Shown piece after piece: positions 56,501 to 64,000 of a stretch of 64,000 nucleotides of DNA; position 1 is the stretch's first letter, and the number at the start of each line of letters is the position of its first letter. This DNA comes from Nocardia macrotermitis (GTDB taxonomy: Bacteria; Actinomycetota; Actinomycetes; Mycobacteriales; Mycobacteriaceae). The notes beneath the pieces were generated by a model. The model saw nothing but the letters and a program-made list of their open reading frames with translations, ran no database searches and was not told the DNA's origin. The position numbers and the translations under genes were made by a program. Location: positions 62,001 through 126,000 of the forward strand of contig NZ_WEGK01000014.1 of the NCBI RefSeq assembly GCF_009604405.1, given 5' to 3'.

Positions 56501-57424
56501 ATGACCGAAGTCGTGAACAAGCCCGAGCGCGAGGATCCGCTCGCCTGGCAGACCAAGAAGGCCGGTCAGCTGCTGGTCGCCTCGGCGCGGCATTCCTACG
56601 ATCCACGGGTCGACGTGGACTGGGATCAGCCGCTGGCGGAGGACAGGTGGTTCCTGCCGGAGAAGCGGATCTCGTTGTACGGCACCGATCTGTACGAATC
56701 GCTGAGCCACGAACAGCAGGTGCTGCTCTCCCGCGAGGAGCTCGCGGCCTCGCTCGCCTCGGGGGTGTGGACCGAGCTGATTCTGTTGCAGCTGGTGGCC
56801 CGATACGCCTACAAGCGCGATGTGACCAGCCCGCAGGTGCAGTTCGCGCTGACCGAGATCGCCGACGAGGTCCGGCACATGATCATGTTCACCCGGTTGG
56901 TGGAGAAGGTCGGCGCGCAGTGGTATCCGATCGCACCCAAGACGCAGCGAAACGGCCTGCTGCTCAAGACCTTCGCCCCGCTGCCCGCGCTGTGGGCGAT
57001 GCTGCTGCTGACCGAGGAGTTCTTCGACCGGTTCCAGCGCGAGCAGGCCGCGGACGAGACCGTGCAGCCGCTGGTGCGTACCGTCGCACGGATCCACGTG
57101 GTGGAGGAGGCGCGCCACATCACCTTCGCCAGAACGGAATTGGAGCGTTTCGTGCCGACGCTGTCGCCGCGCAGACTCGAACTGCTGCGCAATTTCCTGG
57201 CCGGGATCGTCAAGACGATCCGGCGGGACCGCTACAACCCGCTGATGTACGAGCGGGCCGGGATCGATCCCGCGGTCGCGGTCGCCGCCGGGCGGGACAA
57301 TCCGATCGGCAAGGCCAACGGCGCGTACGGTGCGGAACGTATTGCGCCGTACTACAAGTCGATCGGGTTGATCGGCGGCAAGTCCGAGAAGGTGTGGCGG
57401 GACGCGGGCTGGCTGTCCGCATGA
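56501..57424 (+). CDS. AurF-type diiron N-oxygenase
   Basis: 307 residues of the AurF (p-aminobenzoate N-oxygenase) family. All seven ligands expected from the AurF structure can be placed: E92, E123 and H126 (DEVRH), E172, H199, E203 and H206. The spacing H199/E203/H206 and the 27-residue gap from E172 to H199 equal those of AurF (H223/E227/H230 and E196). AurF enzymes oxidise amines to hydroxylamines or nitro groups, and some relatives hydroxylate carbon. The ATG follows GAGGAG. It overlaps the DUF4873 gene by 4 bases. It is the second diiron protein in the cluster. Confidence 0.88.
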   Translation: MTEVVNKPEREDPLAWQTKKAGQLLVASARHSYDPRVDVDWDQPLAEDRWFLPEKRISLYGTDLYESLSHEQQVLLSREELAASLASGVWTELILLQLVARYAYKRDVTSPQVQFALTEIADEVRHMIMFTRLVEKVGAQWYPIAPKTQRNGLLLKTFAPLPALWAMLLLTEEFFDRFQREQAADETVQPLVRTVARIHVVEEARHITFARTELERFVPTLSPRRLELLRNFLAGIVKTIRRDRYNPLMYERAGIDPAVAVAAGRDNPIGKANGAYGAERIAPYYKSIGLIGGKSEKVWRDAGWLSA

Positions 57425-57738
57425 GCGAGACGGACGACGGATACGACGGCCCCGCGCTGCTCGAGGTGGCGGGGCTGACCTTCTCGGTCACCGTCCACCT
57501 CGGCGGGGTCTTCCAGCCGTTGGACGGCCGCTACCGCTGGTACGGGCGGGTCGAGGCGCATCCGGGCCTGACCGAGCTGGTGGGGGAGCGGGCGCTGCCG
57601 GTCGAGGTGTGGACCGCCGCGGGGACCGCGAACGGCACCATCGCCGAATGCGATCTGTGGCAACGGTATCGGGTCCAGGGCACGGGCCTGCCGCCGTTCC
57701 GGGTGCCGTTCGCGCTGACCGATCTGCCCGCCGGATGA
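57421..57738 (+). CDS. DUF4873 protein
   Basis: 105 residues with a single beta-rich domain: GPALLEVAGLTFSVTVHLGGVFQPLDGRYRWYGRV followed by DLWQRYRVQGTGLPPF. This is the DUF4873 pattern often found attached to or next to flavin monooxygenases in mycobacteria and relatives. Its function is unknown, and a cofactor-protein or partner-binding role is possible. The start overlaps the AurF-type stop (ATGA), so it is likely made with it. It ends the cluster. Confidence 0.8.
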   Translation: MSETDDGYDGPALLEVAGLTFSVTVHLGGVFQPLDGRYRWYGRVEAHPGLTELVGERALPVEVWTAAGTANGTIAECDLWQRYRVQGTGLPPFRVPFALTDLPAG

Positions 57739-57774
57739 GACTCCCGCCGACCGGGCGGGCGAGAAGGGAGAGAT

Positions 57775-58545
57775 ATGTGCTTCGACGAGGATGCGGTGCC
57801 ACCCATCCCGGCCGATCCGGACGCGTCGATCGTCTCGCGTGATCTGGAACTCGTTGCCGCGGACGGTAATCGGTTCGCGGCCTTCGTCGCCGAGCCCGAA
57901 GGTGATACGGAGACCGCCGTTGTCGTGTTGCCGGATCTGCGTGGGCTGTACGGGTTCTACACCGAGTTGGCGAAACGGTTCGCGGAGCGGGGAATTCGCG
58001 CGATCGTCATCGACTACTACGGCCGTTCGGCGGGAGTTGCCCAGCGCGCGAAGGACTTTCCGTACGCCGAACATCTGGCCACGCTGAACCCGCGCGGTAT
58101 CTACGCGGATCTGGCCGCGGCGGTGGAGTACCTGCGCTCACCCGAGGGCGGTTCGTCCCGGTTCGTCCTGACCGCCGGATTCTGCATCGGCGGCCGCATC
58201 GCGGTACTGGCCGCGACGGGTCCGATCGCGCCTGCCGGGGTGATCGGGTTCTACTGCTGGCCCGCCGCCGGCAACGACGGCGCACCCGGTCCCACGGCGC
58301 GGGCCGCGGAACTGCGCGCCCCGGTGCTGGCGCTGATGGCCGGGGACGATCCGGGCATCCCCGCCGCCGACGTCGAGGATTTCGAGAAGGCGCTGACCAC
58401 GGCCGGGGTCGAGCACGAGGTGGTGACGTATCCCGGTGCACCGCACAGCTTCTTCGACAGTAAACGCTCGGAGTTCGCCGACGCCTCCGCCGATGCCTGG
58501 CGACGGGTGCTGGAATTCGCCGAGCGGGTGAGCGTGCCGGTGTAG
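57775..58545 (+). CDS. Dienelactone hydrolase family protein
   Basis: 256 residues of the alpha/beta-hydrolase DLH group with a cysteine nucleophile in GFCIGGR, the acid in ALMAGDDPGIPA and the His in PGAPHSFFD. It also has AVVVLPDLRGLYGFY typical of the family. DLH enzymes open dienelactones, but many relatives act on other esters. It starts 36 bases after the DUF4873 gene with GAAGGGAG upstream, so it may be the last gene of the biosynthetic-looking run or an independent gene. Confidence 0.82.
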   Translation: MCFDEDAVPPIPADPDASIVSRDLELVAADGNRFAAFVAEPEGDTETAVVVLPDLRGLYGFYTELAKRFAERGIRAIVIDYYGRSAGVAQRAKDFPYAEHLATLNPRGIYADLAAAVEYLRSPEGGSSRFVLTAGFCIGGRIAVLAATGPIAPAGVIGFYCWPAAGNDGAPGPTARAAELRAPVLALMAGDDPGIPAADVEDFEKALTTAGVEHEVVTYPGAPHSFFDSKRSEFADASADAWRRVLEFAERVSVPV

Positions 58546-58602
58546 CCGGGGGCGCTCCGGTATTCTGGGAGTACCGACGTGGCGAGGAGTACGTGGTCGA
58601 TC

Positions 58603-59238
58603 ATGCCGACAACCCAGCAGCGCAAACCGTGGAGTTCACCACGCGCCCGCGCCGACGAGACGGTCGCGGATCTGCTCGGTGCTGCGCGGGATCTGTTCGC
58701 CCGCAACGGTTATGCCGCCACCTCGCTGGACGCGGTGTGCGAGGCCGCCCAGCTGAGCAAGGGCGCCCTCTATCACCATTTCGGCAGTAAACAACTCCTG
58801 TTCCGTGCGGTCTATGAGAAGGAACAGGAGCGGATCGCCGCGCGCGTCGTGCGTGCCTACGCCGCCGCGGCGAAGGATCCGGCCACGGCCTCGGACGCCT
58901 GGGGCGCGGTGCTGATCGGGGCCAAGGCATTCCTCGACGAGGTGCTGGAACCGGACGTGCAGCGGATCAATCTCATGGACGCCCCGGGCGCACTGGGCTG
59001 GGAGGATATGCGCGAGCTGGGCGGTGACTGCCTGCGGATGATGGAGGAGGGCGTCGCGCGGGCGGTCGCCACCGGTGATATCGGCGCGCATTCGGTCCCG
59101 GCGTTGGCGCGGCTGCTGTACGGCGCGCTGTGCGAGACGGCGATGGGCGTCGCGCGGGCCGCGGATCCGGAGCAGGCGTTGCGGGAGAGTATGCGCGAGG
59201 TGGACGGCTTGTTCGGGGCCGTCCGTCTGGCGCGGTAG
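58603..59238 (+). CDS. TetR-family regulator
   Basis: A TetR protein of 211 residues. The helix-turn-helix reads GYAATSLDAVCEAAQLSKGAL followed by YHHFGSKQLLFRAV. The C-terminal domain has the segment DVQRINLMDAPGALGWEDMRELGG seen in a common TetR subgroup. The ATG at 58603 is preferred. A GTG at 58579 is also possible. The direct repeat GGAGTAC at 58568-58574 and 58586-58592 lies across the upstream region. It could regulate the preceding cluster or the hydrolase gene. Confidence 0.8.
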   Translation: MPTTQQRKPWSSPRARADETVADLLGAARDLFARNGYAATSLDAVCEAAQLSKGALYHHFGSKQLLFRAVYEKEQERIAARVVRAYAAAAKDPATASDAWGAVLIGAKAFLDEVLEPDVQRINLMDAPGALGWEDMRELGGDCLRMMEEGVARAVATGDIGAHSVPALARLLYGALCETAMGVARAADPEQALRESMREVDGLFGAVRLAR

Positions 59239-59247
59239 TTTTCGTCG

Positions 59248-60771
59248 CTAGCGTTCGTCCGCCGGCGCGAGTTCGGCGAGCGGCACCCGGGGGCGCGCGA
59301 TCGCCTGTCCGGCGATCTCGGTCAGCGCGCTGGGCAGACCTCGGCAGGTCCGCACGATCCGGGCCACCGCCTCGGGTTCGGTCTCGACCCGGTCGACGCC
59401 CAGGATCGTGGTCAGCAGGTGGGTGGACTCCTGCGGGGACAGGCCGGTCAGATGGATTCGCCGCATGCGCCGGACGGTATCGGACCCGTCGAGGATCGAC
59501 GTGTCACGCACGGTGGCCAGCACGGTGACCGCCGCGGGCAACTGGACCGCCCGGACGATATCGGCGTCGGCGACGTCGTCCAGCACGATCAGCAGCCGGC
59601 TGTTCGCCAGCGCCGTCGCGTAGTCGGCCTCGAGATCGCCGTCGCACCGGGTGTGTCCGACACTCCACATGATGAACCGCAGCAACTCGTCGGTGCCGAC
59701 CCGCGGCGGCGCGGCGGTGCTGCCACGCAGGTCCAGGAAGATCTGGCCGCCGGGGAAACGATCGGCCACCTGATGTGACCAGTGCATCGCCAACGCGGTC
59801 TTCCCGATTCCGGGCGGCCCGGCGATGATCCGGATCGGCGGCATGGCGGCCGGTTCGCGATGCCCGCCCAGCGCCGCGAGTTCGTGCTCGCGGCCGACGA
59901 ACCGGGTGCTGCGTGGAAGTTGGTGTGGGACTTGCGCTGTCGCGCCGATGATGGCTGCCGGGTGCGGCGCGGGATGCCGGTCGATGCGCTGACGCAGTTC
60001 GCGGGTCTGCTGCGAGGGCGTGATGCCGAGCCGATCGTCGAGCTGACGTCGCAGCGCCTCGTAGAATTCCAGTGCCGCCTCGCGCTGTCCGGTGCGGGCC
60101 AGCGCCGTCATCACATTCCGGACGACCGGTTCGTTGTCGGGGTGGGTGTGCGCCAGATCGGTGAGTTCGTCGATCAATTCGCCCGGTGGACGCAGGTCCA
60201 GCTCGTAGCGGTGGCACTGCACGAGCGCGGCGAGTCGTTCGGAGTCCAGCTGCGCGCGGGTCCGGTCGGCCCAGGGGCTCGAGACGTCCTCGAGCGCGAC
60301 ACCCTGCCACTGCGCGGTCGCCGCGCGCAGCAGTCGTGCCGCCTCGGTGAGGAAGCCGCTCTCGGCCTCGGTGGCGTCGGCCACGAGTCGCCGGAAGCGG
60401 TGCACATCGACCGCGTCCGGGTCGATGTCGAGCAGGTAGCCGCCGAACCGCCGATGCACGGCCAGTTGCTGCGCGGCGGGGCCGACCGCGCGGCGCAGGC
60501 GTGAGATATAGGTGTGCAGCAGATTGCGCGCCGAGTCGGGCGCCGTTGTGCCCCAGACTCTTTCGACCAGATCCTCGGGCATCACCACGGTGTTCGGACT
60601 GGTTGCCAGCGCGGCGAAGACGCAGCGTTGACGAGCGGGGCCGAGGTCGATTTCGCAGGCATCCCGCAGCAGGGCGACCCGGCCCAGCAGCCGGACGTGC
60701 CATCGCGGATCGGCGGTATTCGGGTCGCCGGCCGCGGGTGCGTCCGGATGCGGGGCGTGCGACTGTATCAC
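59248..60771 (-). CDS. SARP-family regulator with truncated NB-ARC domain
   Basis: 507 residues. The OmpR-like DNA-binding region (LLGRVALLRDACEIDLGPARQRC, RVWGTTAPDSARNLLHTYISRLRR) and activator domain fill residues 25-265. An NB-ARC ATPase part follows (Walker A IAGPPGIGKTALAMHW, Walker B RLLIVLDDVAD) and stops soon after GLPSALTEIAG, so the TPR part of AfsR is missing. The start is a GTG at 60771, embedded in the palindrome ATCACGTGAT. It is a likely pathway-specific activator for one of the flanking clusters. It converges with the TetR gene with a 9-base gap. Confidence 0.83.
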   Translation of the reverse strand: MIQSHAPHPDAPAAGDPNTADPRWHVRLLGRVALLRDACEIDLGPARQRCVFAALATSPNTVVMPEDLVERVWGTTAPDSARNLLHTYISRLRRAVGPAAQQLAVHRRFGGYLLDIDPDAVDVHRFRRLVADATEAESGFLTEAARLLRAATAQWQGVALEDVSSPWADRTRAQLDSERLAALVQCHRYELDLRPPGELIDELTDLAHTHPDNEPVVRNVMTALARTGQREAALEFYEALRRQLDDRLGITPSQQTRELRQRIDRHPAPHPAAIIGATAQVPHQLPRSTRFVGREHELAALGGHREPAAMPPIRIIAGPPGIGKTALAMHWSHQVADRFPGGQIFLDLRGSTAAPPRVGTDELLRFIMWSVGHTRCDGDLEADYATALANSRLLIVLDDVADADIVRAVQLPAAVTVLATVRDTSILDGSDTVRRMRRIHLTGLSPQESTHLLTTILGVDRVETEPEAVARIVRTCRGLPSALTEIAGQAIARPRVPLAELAPADER

Positions 60772-61011
60772 GTGATCGTCGATTGCGGTTCCCCCCGTCG
60801 CTGGGCGTCGAAGTCTTTCCTACCTGCGTGTAACAGGGCTGTCAAACCGCACTTCCGGGGGCACGCGGGGTGCGAGTTCGGTTGAGCAAGTCTGGAATTG
60901 GATGGATCGGGACGGCGGATACCGGGCGTCAGCGGTGACGTTGCGCGATCAAGAAAAACCCCAACCGGACCGGACAGGCTGGACGGCAGTTCGACAAGTT
61001 CGGAGGGGTTG

Positions 61012-61533
61012 ATGTCAGAACCATTGTGCGACTATGGAATTCCGCACCGATGGGCGATCGTCCTGCGGGAACGGGAGCGGTTGCTCGGATTGGCGCGCGG
61101 GCGGCTCGGTGCGGGTGGGGACGCCGAGGACTGCGTGCAGGAGGCCATGATCCGGGTGGCGACCTACGATCGGCTCGACGAGACCAGGCTCTCTGCCCTG
61201 CTGACCACCGTGACCCTGCGCCTGTGCGTCGACAGCCTGCGGCGCAGCACGCGCGATGCGAATCTGGCCCGCCGCTCCTGGCAGGGCGGCGCGATCGCGC
61301 AGGCCGAATCGGCCGAATACCGGATCTGTGAACGCGCGGCGGGCCGGTGGCTGCTGGGATACGTGGAGCGGCTGGGCACGCGCGAACGGGAGGTGCTGCT
61401 CGCGCGCGCGTCGGGGCTGAGCACCGCCGAAGCGGCGTGTGAACTGGCGATTTCGCACAAATCGGCCGAGAGCGCGTTCACCCGGGCCCGCCGCAGACTC
61501 CGGACCGCCTACGAGCAGGAGATGGATCGATGA
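61012..61533 (+). CDS. ECF-type sigma factor (sigma-70 region 2 and 4)
   Basis: A small sigma factor of 173 residues. Region 2 has LGAGGDAEDCVQEAMIRVATY (the DCVQE core-binding form), and region 4 has RLGTREREVLLARASGLSTAEAACELAISHKSAESAFTRARRRLR. The ATG at 61012 follows GGAGGGG. Its stop overlaps the next ATG (ATGA), so it is translationally coupled to an acyl-CoA-dehydrogenase-like gene, an unusual partner for a sigma factor. No anti-sigma factor is visible. Confidence 0.83.
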   Translation: MSEPLCDYGIPHRWAIVLRERERLLGLARGRLGAGGDAEDCVQEAMIRVATYDRLDETRLSALLTTVTLRLCVDSLRRSTRDANLARRSWQGGAIAQAESAEYRICERAAGRWLLGYVERLGTREREVLLARASGLSTAEAACELAISHKSAESAFTRARRRLRTAYEQEMDR

Positions 61534-63203
61534 CGCTCACCACGGGACACGATGCGGAACTGCTCGAGACCGACGCGCGGTTGCGGGCGATGCTGGCGGA
61601 GTTCGGCCAGCTCCGGATCGAGGCCGACGACGAGGCCGACGCGTTCCCGGTCGCGATCTGGGATCGCTTGAACGCCTTGGGTATTCAGAGATTCTATATT
61701 CCCTCCACACTGGGCGGCGCGCTCGCGGACTACGAGAGTTCCGCGCGCCTGACCCGCACCATGGCCCGGCACGACGTGACCGTCGCGGTGGCGCACGGCA
61801 AGACCTATCTCGGCGCGGTGTGCACCTGGATCGCCGGGACCGACGCCCAGCAGCGGTGGCTCGCCGAGATCATCGCGCGCGGCGTTCCGGTGTCGTGGGC
61901 ACTGACCGAACGTGATCACGGCAGCGATCTGACCTCCGGTGAGATGTGCGCGGAACCGGTCGAGGGCGGATATCGGCTCGACGGCGAGAAGTGGCTGATC
62001 AACAACGCGTCCAAGGGCGGGGTGGTGTGCGTGCTGGCCCGCACCGGACAGGGTGGCGGATTCGGCGGATTCGGTCTGTTCCTGATCGACAAGCGGACCG
62101 TGCGTCCGGACGAATTCACCGCGCTGGCAAAGGAATCGACGCACGGCATCCGGGGCGCGGACATCAGCGGGTTCCGTGCGCGCGGGCTGACCGTGCCCGC
62201 CGACGCCCGGGTCGGCGCCGACGGGCACGGTCTCGAAATCGTCGCTCGCGCACTGCAATCGACCCGCACCATGTGCGCGTATCTGTCGCTCGGGGCGGCC
62301 GATCACGCACTGGCACTTGCCGTTTCCGAATCCGGCGAGCTACCGGTGGACGGATTCGCGGCGCAGTTGGCGGGCGAGGCGCTGGCGACCGTGGCCGCGC
62401 GCGGTATCCAGGCGCTGCCCGGGGATCAGGCGGCACTGTCGGCGGCGGTGAAATACCTGGTCCCGACGATCGTCGAGGATCTGATCCGCGATTTGCGGCG
62501 GCAGCTCGGGCCGTGGGCGCTGGTGGCCGGGCACGGTACCGGCGGCACCATGGCCAAGGTCGAGCGCGACCATCGGATCGTCTCCCTCTTCGACGGCAAC
62601 ACCCTGGTGAATCTGCACGCGCTGATCAGCAACTTCCCGATTCTGCTGTGGCGCAGTCCCGAACGCACGGCCGAGGATCTCGAGGGTTTGCGGGTGTGCA
62701 CCACGCTCGCGCAGCCGCTGCCCGATTTCGACGGCGACCGGCTGACGTTGCGTCCGCGACGTGGCGCCGGGGTGCTCGCGGGGCTACCCGACGCGCTCGA
62801 GCGCCTGGGCGAGGACCACGCCCTGGTCGCGGCGGAGGTGGATCAGCTGCGCGCGGCCCTGACCGAGCTGACCGAGACGACCCGTGCGCTGGACCGGCAC
62901 GCGGTGTCCACTCCCGCCGAGGCGTTCACCGCCGCGGCCCGGCTGTGCGTGCTGATGGGCGCCGCCGCCGCGGTTCACCTGTGGGTGAACAACCGCGACG
63001 ATCCGATGTTCGCCGAGGACGAACTCTGGACCGACGCGCTGTGGCTGCGTCTGGCCCTGCACGCGCTGTGCGAGCGGCTCGGAGCCCGGCGTCCACTGCC
63101 CACATCGGTGCGGGAGCGGGCCGCGCGGATCCTGCGTGACCAGGTCGGCGCCGGTGAGCCGATCTCGTTCCTGTTCCGCGCCCGCACGAAGGTAGGCCGT
63201 TGA
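61530..63203 (+). CDS. Acyl-CoA dehydrogenase-like protein, long form
   Basis: 557 residues. The N-terminal two thirds follow the acyl-CoA-dehydrogenase plan: YIPSTLGGALADYESSARLTRTMARHDVTVAVAHGKTYLG, the FAD-contacting ALTERDHGSDLTSGE, GEKWLINNASKGG, and a helical region with VLFDGN-like end (here SLFDGNTLVN), where the Glu base of normal dehydrogenases is not evident. The C-terminal 150 residues are an extra helical region unlike short-chain enzymes. Such proteins occur in polyketide and lipid biosynthetic clusters. It is coupled to the sigma factor upstream and followed after 1 base by a second related gene. Confidence 0.75.
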   Translation: MTLTTGHDAELLETDARLRAMLAEFGQLRIEADDEADAFPVAIWDRLNALGIQRFYIPSTLGGALADYESSARLTRTMARHDVTVAVAHGKTYLGAVCTWIAGTDAQQRWLAEIIARGVPVSWALTERDHGSDLTSGEMCAEPVEGGYRLDGEKWLINNASKGGVVCVLARTGQGGGFGGFGLFLIDKRTVRPDEFTALAKESTHGIRGADISGFRARGLTVPADARVGADGHGLEIVARALQSTRTMCAYLSLGAADHALALAVSESGELPVDGFAAQLAGEALATVAARGIQALPGDQAALSAAVKYLVPTIVEDLIRDLRRQLGPWALVAGHGTGGTMAKVERDHRIVSLFDGNTLVNLHALISNFPILLWRSPERTAEDLEGLRVCTTLAQPLPDFDGDRLTLRPRRGAGVLAGLPDALERLGEDHALVAAEVDQLRAALTELTETTRALDRHAVSTPAEAFTAAARLCVLMGAAAAVHLWVNNRDDPMFAEDELWTDALWLRLALHALCERLGARRPLPTSVRERAARILRDQVGAGEPISFLFRARTKVGR

Positions 63204-63204
63204 G

Positions 63205-64000
63205 ATGACCCGACACATCGAAACCGTATCGCTGGATCTGGACACCCTGCTGGGCGATCCGCATGATCCGGCCAACCGGTTCCGCGCGCCGGAGCTGCTG
63301 GCCGCCGACGAGCGCCGCGAAATCGTCTACGGCGCAGAGGAAATGCTCGACGGGATGGGGTTCGCGGCCGAACTGATTCCGGTCGCGGCGGGCGGGGCCT
63401 TCGAGGGTTTCGATCGGCTGCTGGACCGGATGCGGCCGCTGTCGCGGTTCGACGTCGCGCTGACGGTCGCGCAGGTGGTGGAGCCCGGTGCGAGCGCCGC
63501 GGCGGTCTTCGCGCTCGGTACGTCGGAGCAGCGGCGTCGCGTGGCCGAGTCGCTGTCGGCGCGTGGACGTTTCACGACCGCGTTCGGTGACGGTTCGGAT
63601 CCCGCCTACGGCAACGGAATTCGGGTGCGGTCCGGATCCGGTGTGCTCGACGGTACGGTGACGCTGGTCATCGATGCCGACCGTGCCCGGGAGGTTCTGG
63701 TCTTCGCCGAGGACGCGGCCGGTGGGGTGTCGGCGCATCTCGTCGACGGGTATCGGCATCCGGGATCGGTTGTGCCGGTATGTCATCGGACACTCGGGTT
63801 ACACGGCTGCCGGGTGGGGGAGTTGCGATTCGACCACTGTGCGGTCGGTACGGACGATGCGCTGACGCCCGGCCCGGACGCACTGCGGATCGCGCGGCGA
63901 GTCCGCCGACTGCTGTCCGTGGCGGCCGCCCTCGGCCCGGTCGACGCCGCGCTGTTCGAGGTGCTCGGGTTCGCCGCCGACCGTCACCTCTACGGTGGCC
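63205..64000 (+). CDS. Acyl-CoA-dehydrogenase-like protein, 3' truncated by the window
   Basis: An open frame of at least 265 codons with no stop before the right edge, starting at the ATG 1 base after the previous stop. The beginning MTRHIETVSLDLDTLLGDPH is followed by ERREIVYGAEEMLDGMGFAAELIPVAAGGAFEGF and by a beta region with RRVAESLSARGRFTTAFGDGSDPAYG, in the place of the usual TEP-GAGSD segment. It appears to be a diverged dehydrogenase-like partner of the upstream protein, and the two may form a heteromer. The missing part prevents a firm call. Confidence 0.65.
   Translation, partial: MTRHIETVSLDLDTLLGDPHDPANRFRAPELLAADERREIVYGAEEMLDGMGFAAELIPVAAGGAFEGFDRLLDRMRPLSRFDVALTVAQVVEPGASAAAVFALGTSEQRRRVAESLSARGRFTTAFGDGSDPAYGNGIRVRSGSGVLDGTVTLVIDADRAREVLVFAEDAAGGVSAHLVDGYRHPGSVVPVCHRTLGLHGCRVGELRFDHCAVGTDDALTPGPDALRIARRVRRLLSVAAALGPVDAALFEVLGFAADRHLYGG

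Noticed and set aside
1..64000. tRNA, rRNA, CRISPR, insertion sequences, prophage
   Set aside because: I looked for cloverleaf-like sequence with CCA ends, regularly spaced repeats, transposase motifs and integrase genes, and found none that I can support. A tRNAscan or IS search would be decisive.

Overview
The window is high-GC DNA with almost no non-coding space and GTG/TTG starts are common. The gene content points to a mycolic-acid actinobacterium of the Nocardia/Rhodococcus type. Supporting signs are a leucine-degradation locus laid out like the M. tuberculosis Rv2498c-Rv2504c region, secretory LIP-family lipases, a fused 3-dehydroshikimate dehydratase of the Corynebacterium QsuB type, a PIG-L (LmbE-like) deacetylase, a mycothiol-dependent isomerase-like protein, and many TetR, IclR and SARP regulators. 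The genus is an inference. I see no rRNA, tRNA, CRISPR array, insertion sequence or phage gene.

Layout. (1) 1-9075: branched-chain acyl-CoA catabolism: methylcrotonyl-CoA carboxylase (accD1 truncated by the left edge, accA1), isovaleryl-CoA dehydrogenase, a MaoC hydratase, a CitE-like lyase, an IclR repressor on the opposite strand, 3-oxoacid CoA-transferase subunits A and B, and thiolase. Together they can take leucine carbon to acetyl-CoA and acetoacetate. (2) 9129-13587: two paralogous TetR genes around a PucR-type regulator with two near-identical operator-like repeats, then a Tat-exported cholesterol-oxidase-like GMC enzyme. (3) 13679-26028: a divergently transcribed aromatic meta-cleavage cluster with an MFS transporter, succinate-semialdehyde dehydrogenase, RidA, FAH-family, NTF2-like and FAD-monooxygenase genes to the left, and an amidohydrolase, DUF3500, homoprotocatechuate-type extradiol dioxygenase, a 20-codon ORF, RraA, HpaH-type hydratase and HpaI-type aldolase to the right. 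(4) 26190-36143: two secreted glycine-rich paralogues, an MFS/MarR pair, two tandem secretory lipases, a PIG-L deacetylase, an ECF sigma factor with a SnoaL-like tail and a mycothiol-isomerase-like protein.

(5) 36153-42197: quinate/shikimate use: MHS-family importer, TetR regulator, shikimate/quinate dehydrogenase, QsuB-type dehydroshikimate dehydratase and a PcaR-type IclR regulator, feeding protocatechuate. (6) 42579-47507: a large SARP/NB-ARC/TPR regulator and an MFS exporter with a clear promoter and operator. (7) 47705-57738: a tight co-directional run that looks biosynthetic: fatty-acyl-AMP ligase, R2-like diiron protein, acyl carrier protein, SGNH hydrolase, GMC oxidoreductase read in frame into an SCP2-like domain, acyl-CoA dehydrogenase, a possible FeeM/LuxI-like N-acyltransferase, a ThiF/E1-like adenylating enzyme, an AurF-type diiron N-oxygenase with all seven expected ligands, and DUF4873. 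I know of no described cluster with this set, and it is the best candidate here for a new system. (8) 57775-64000: dienelactone hydrolase, TetR, a second SARP regulator, and an ECF sigma factor translationally coupled to two unusual acyl-CoA-dehydrogenase-like genes, the last cut by the right edge.
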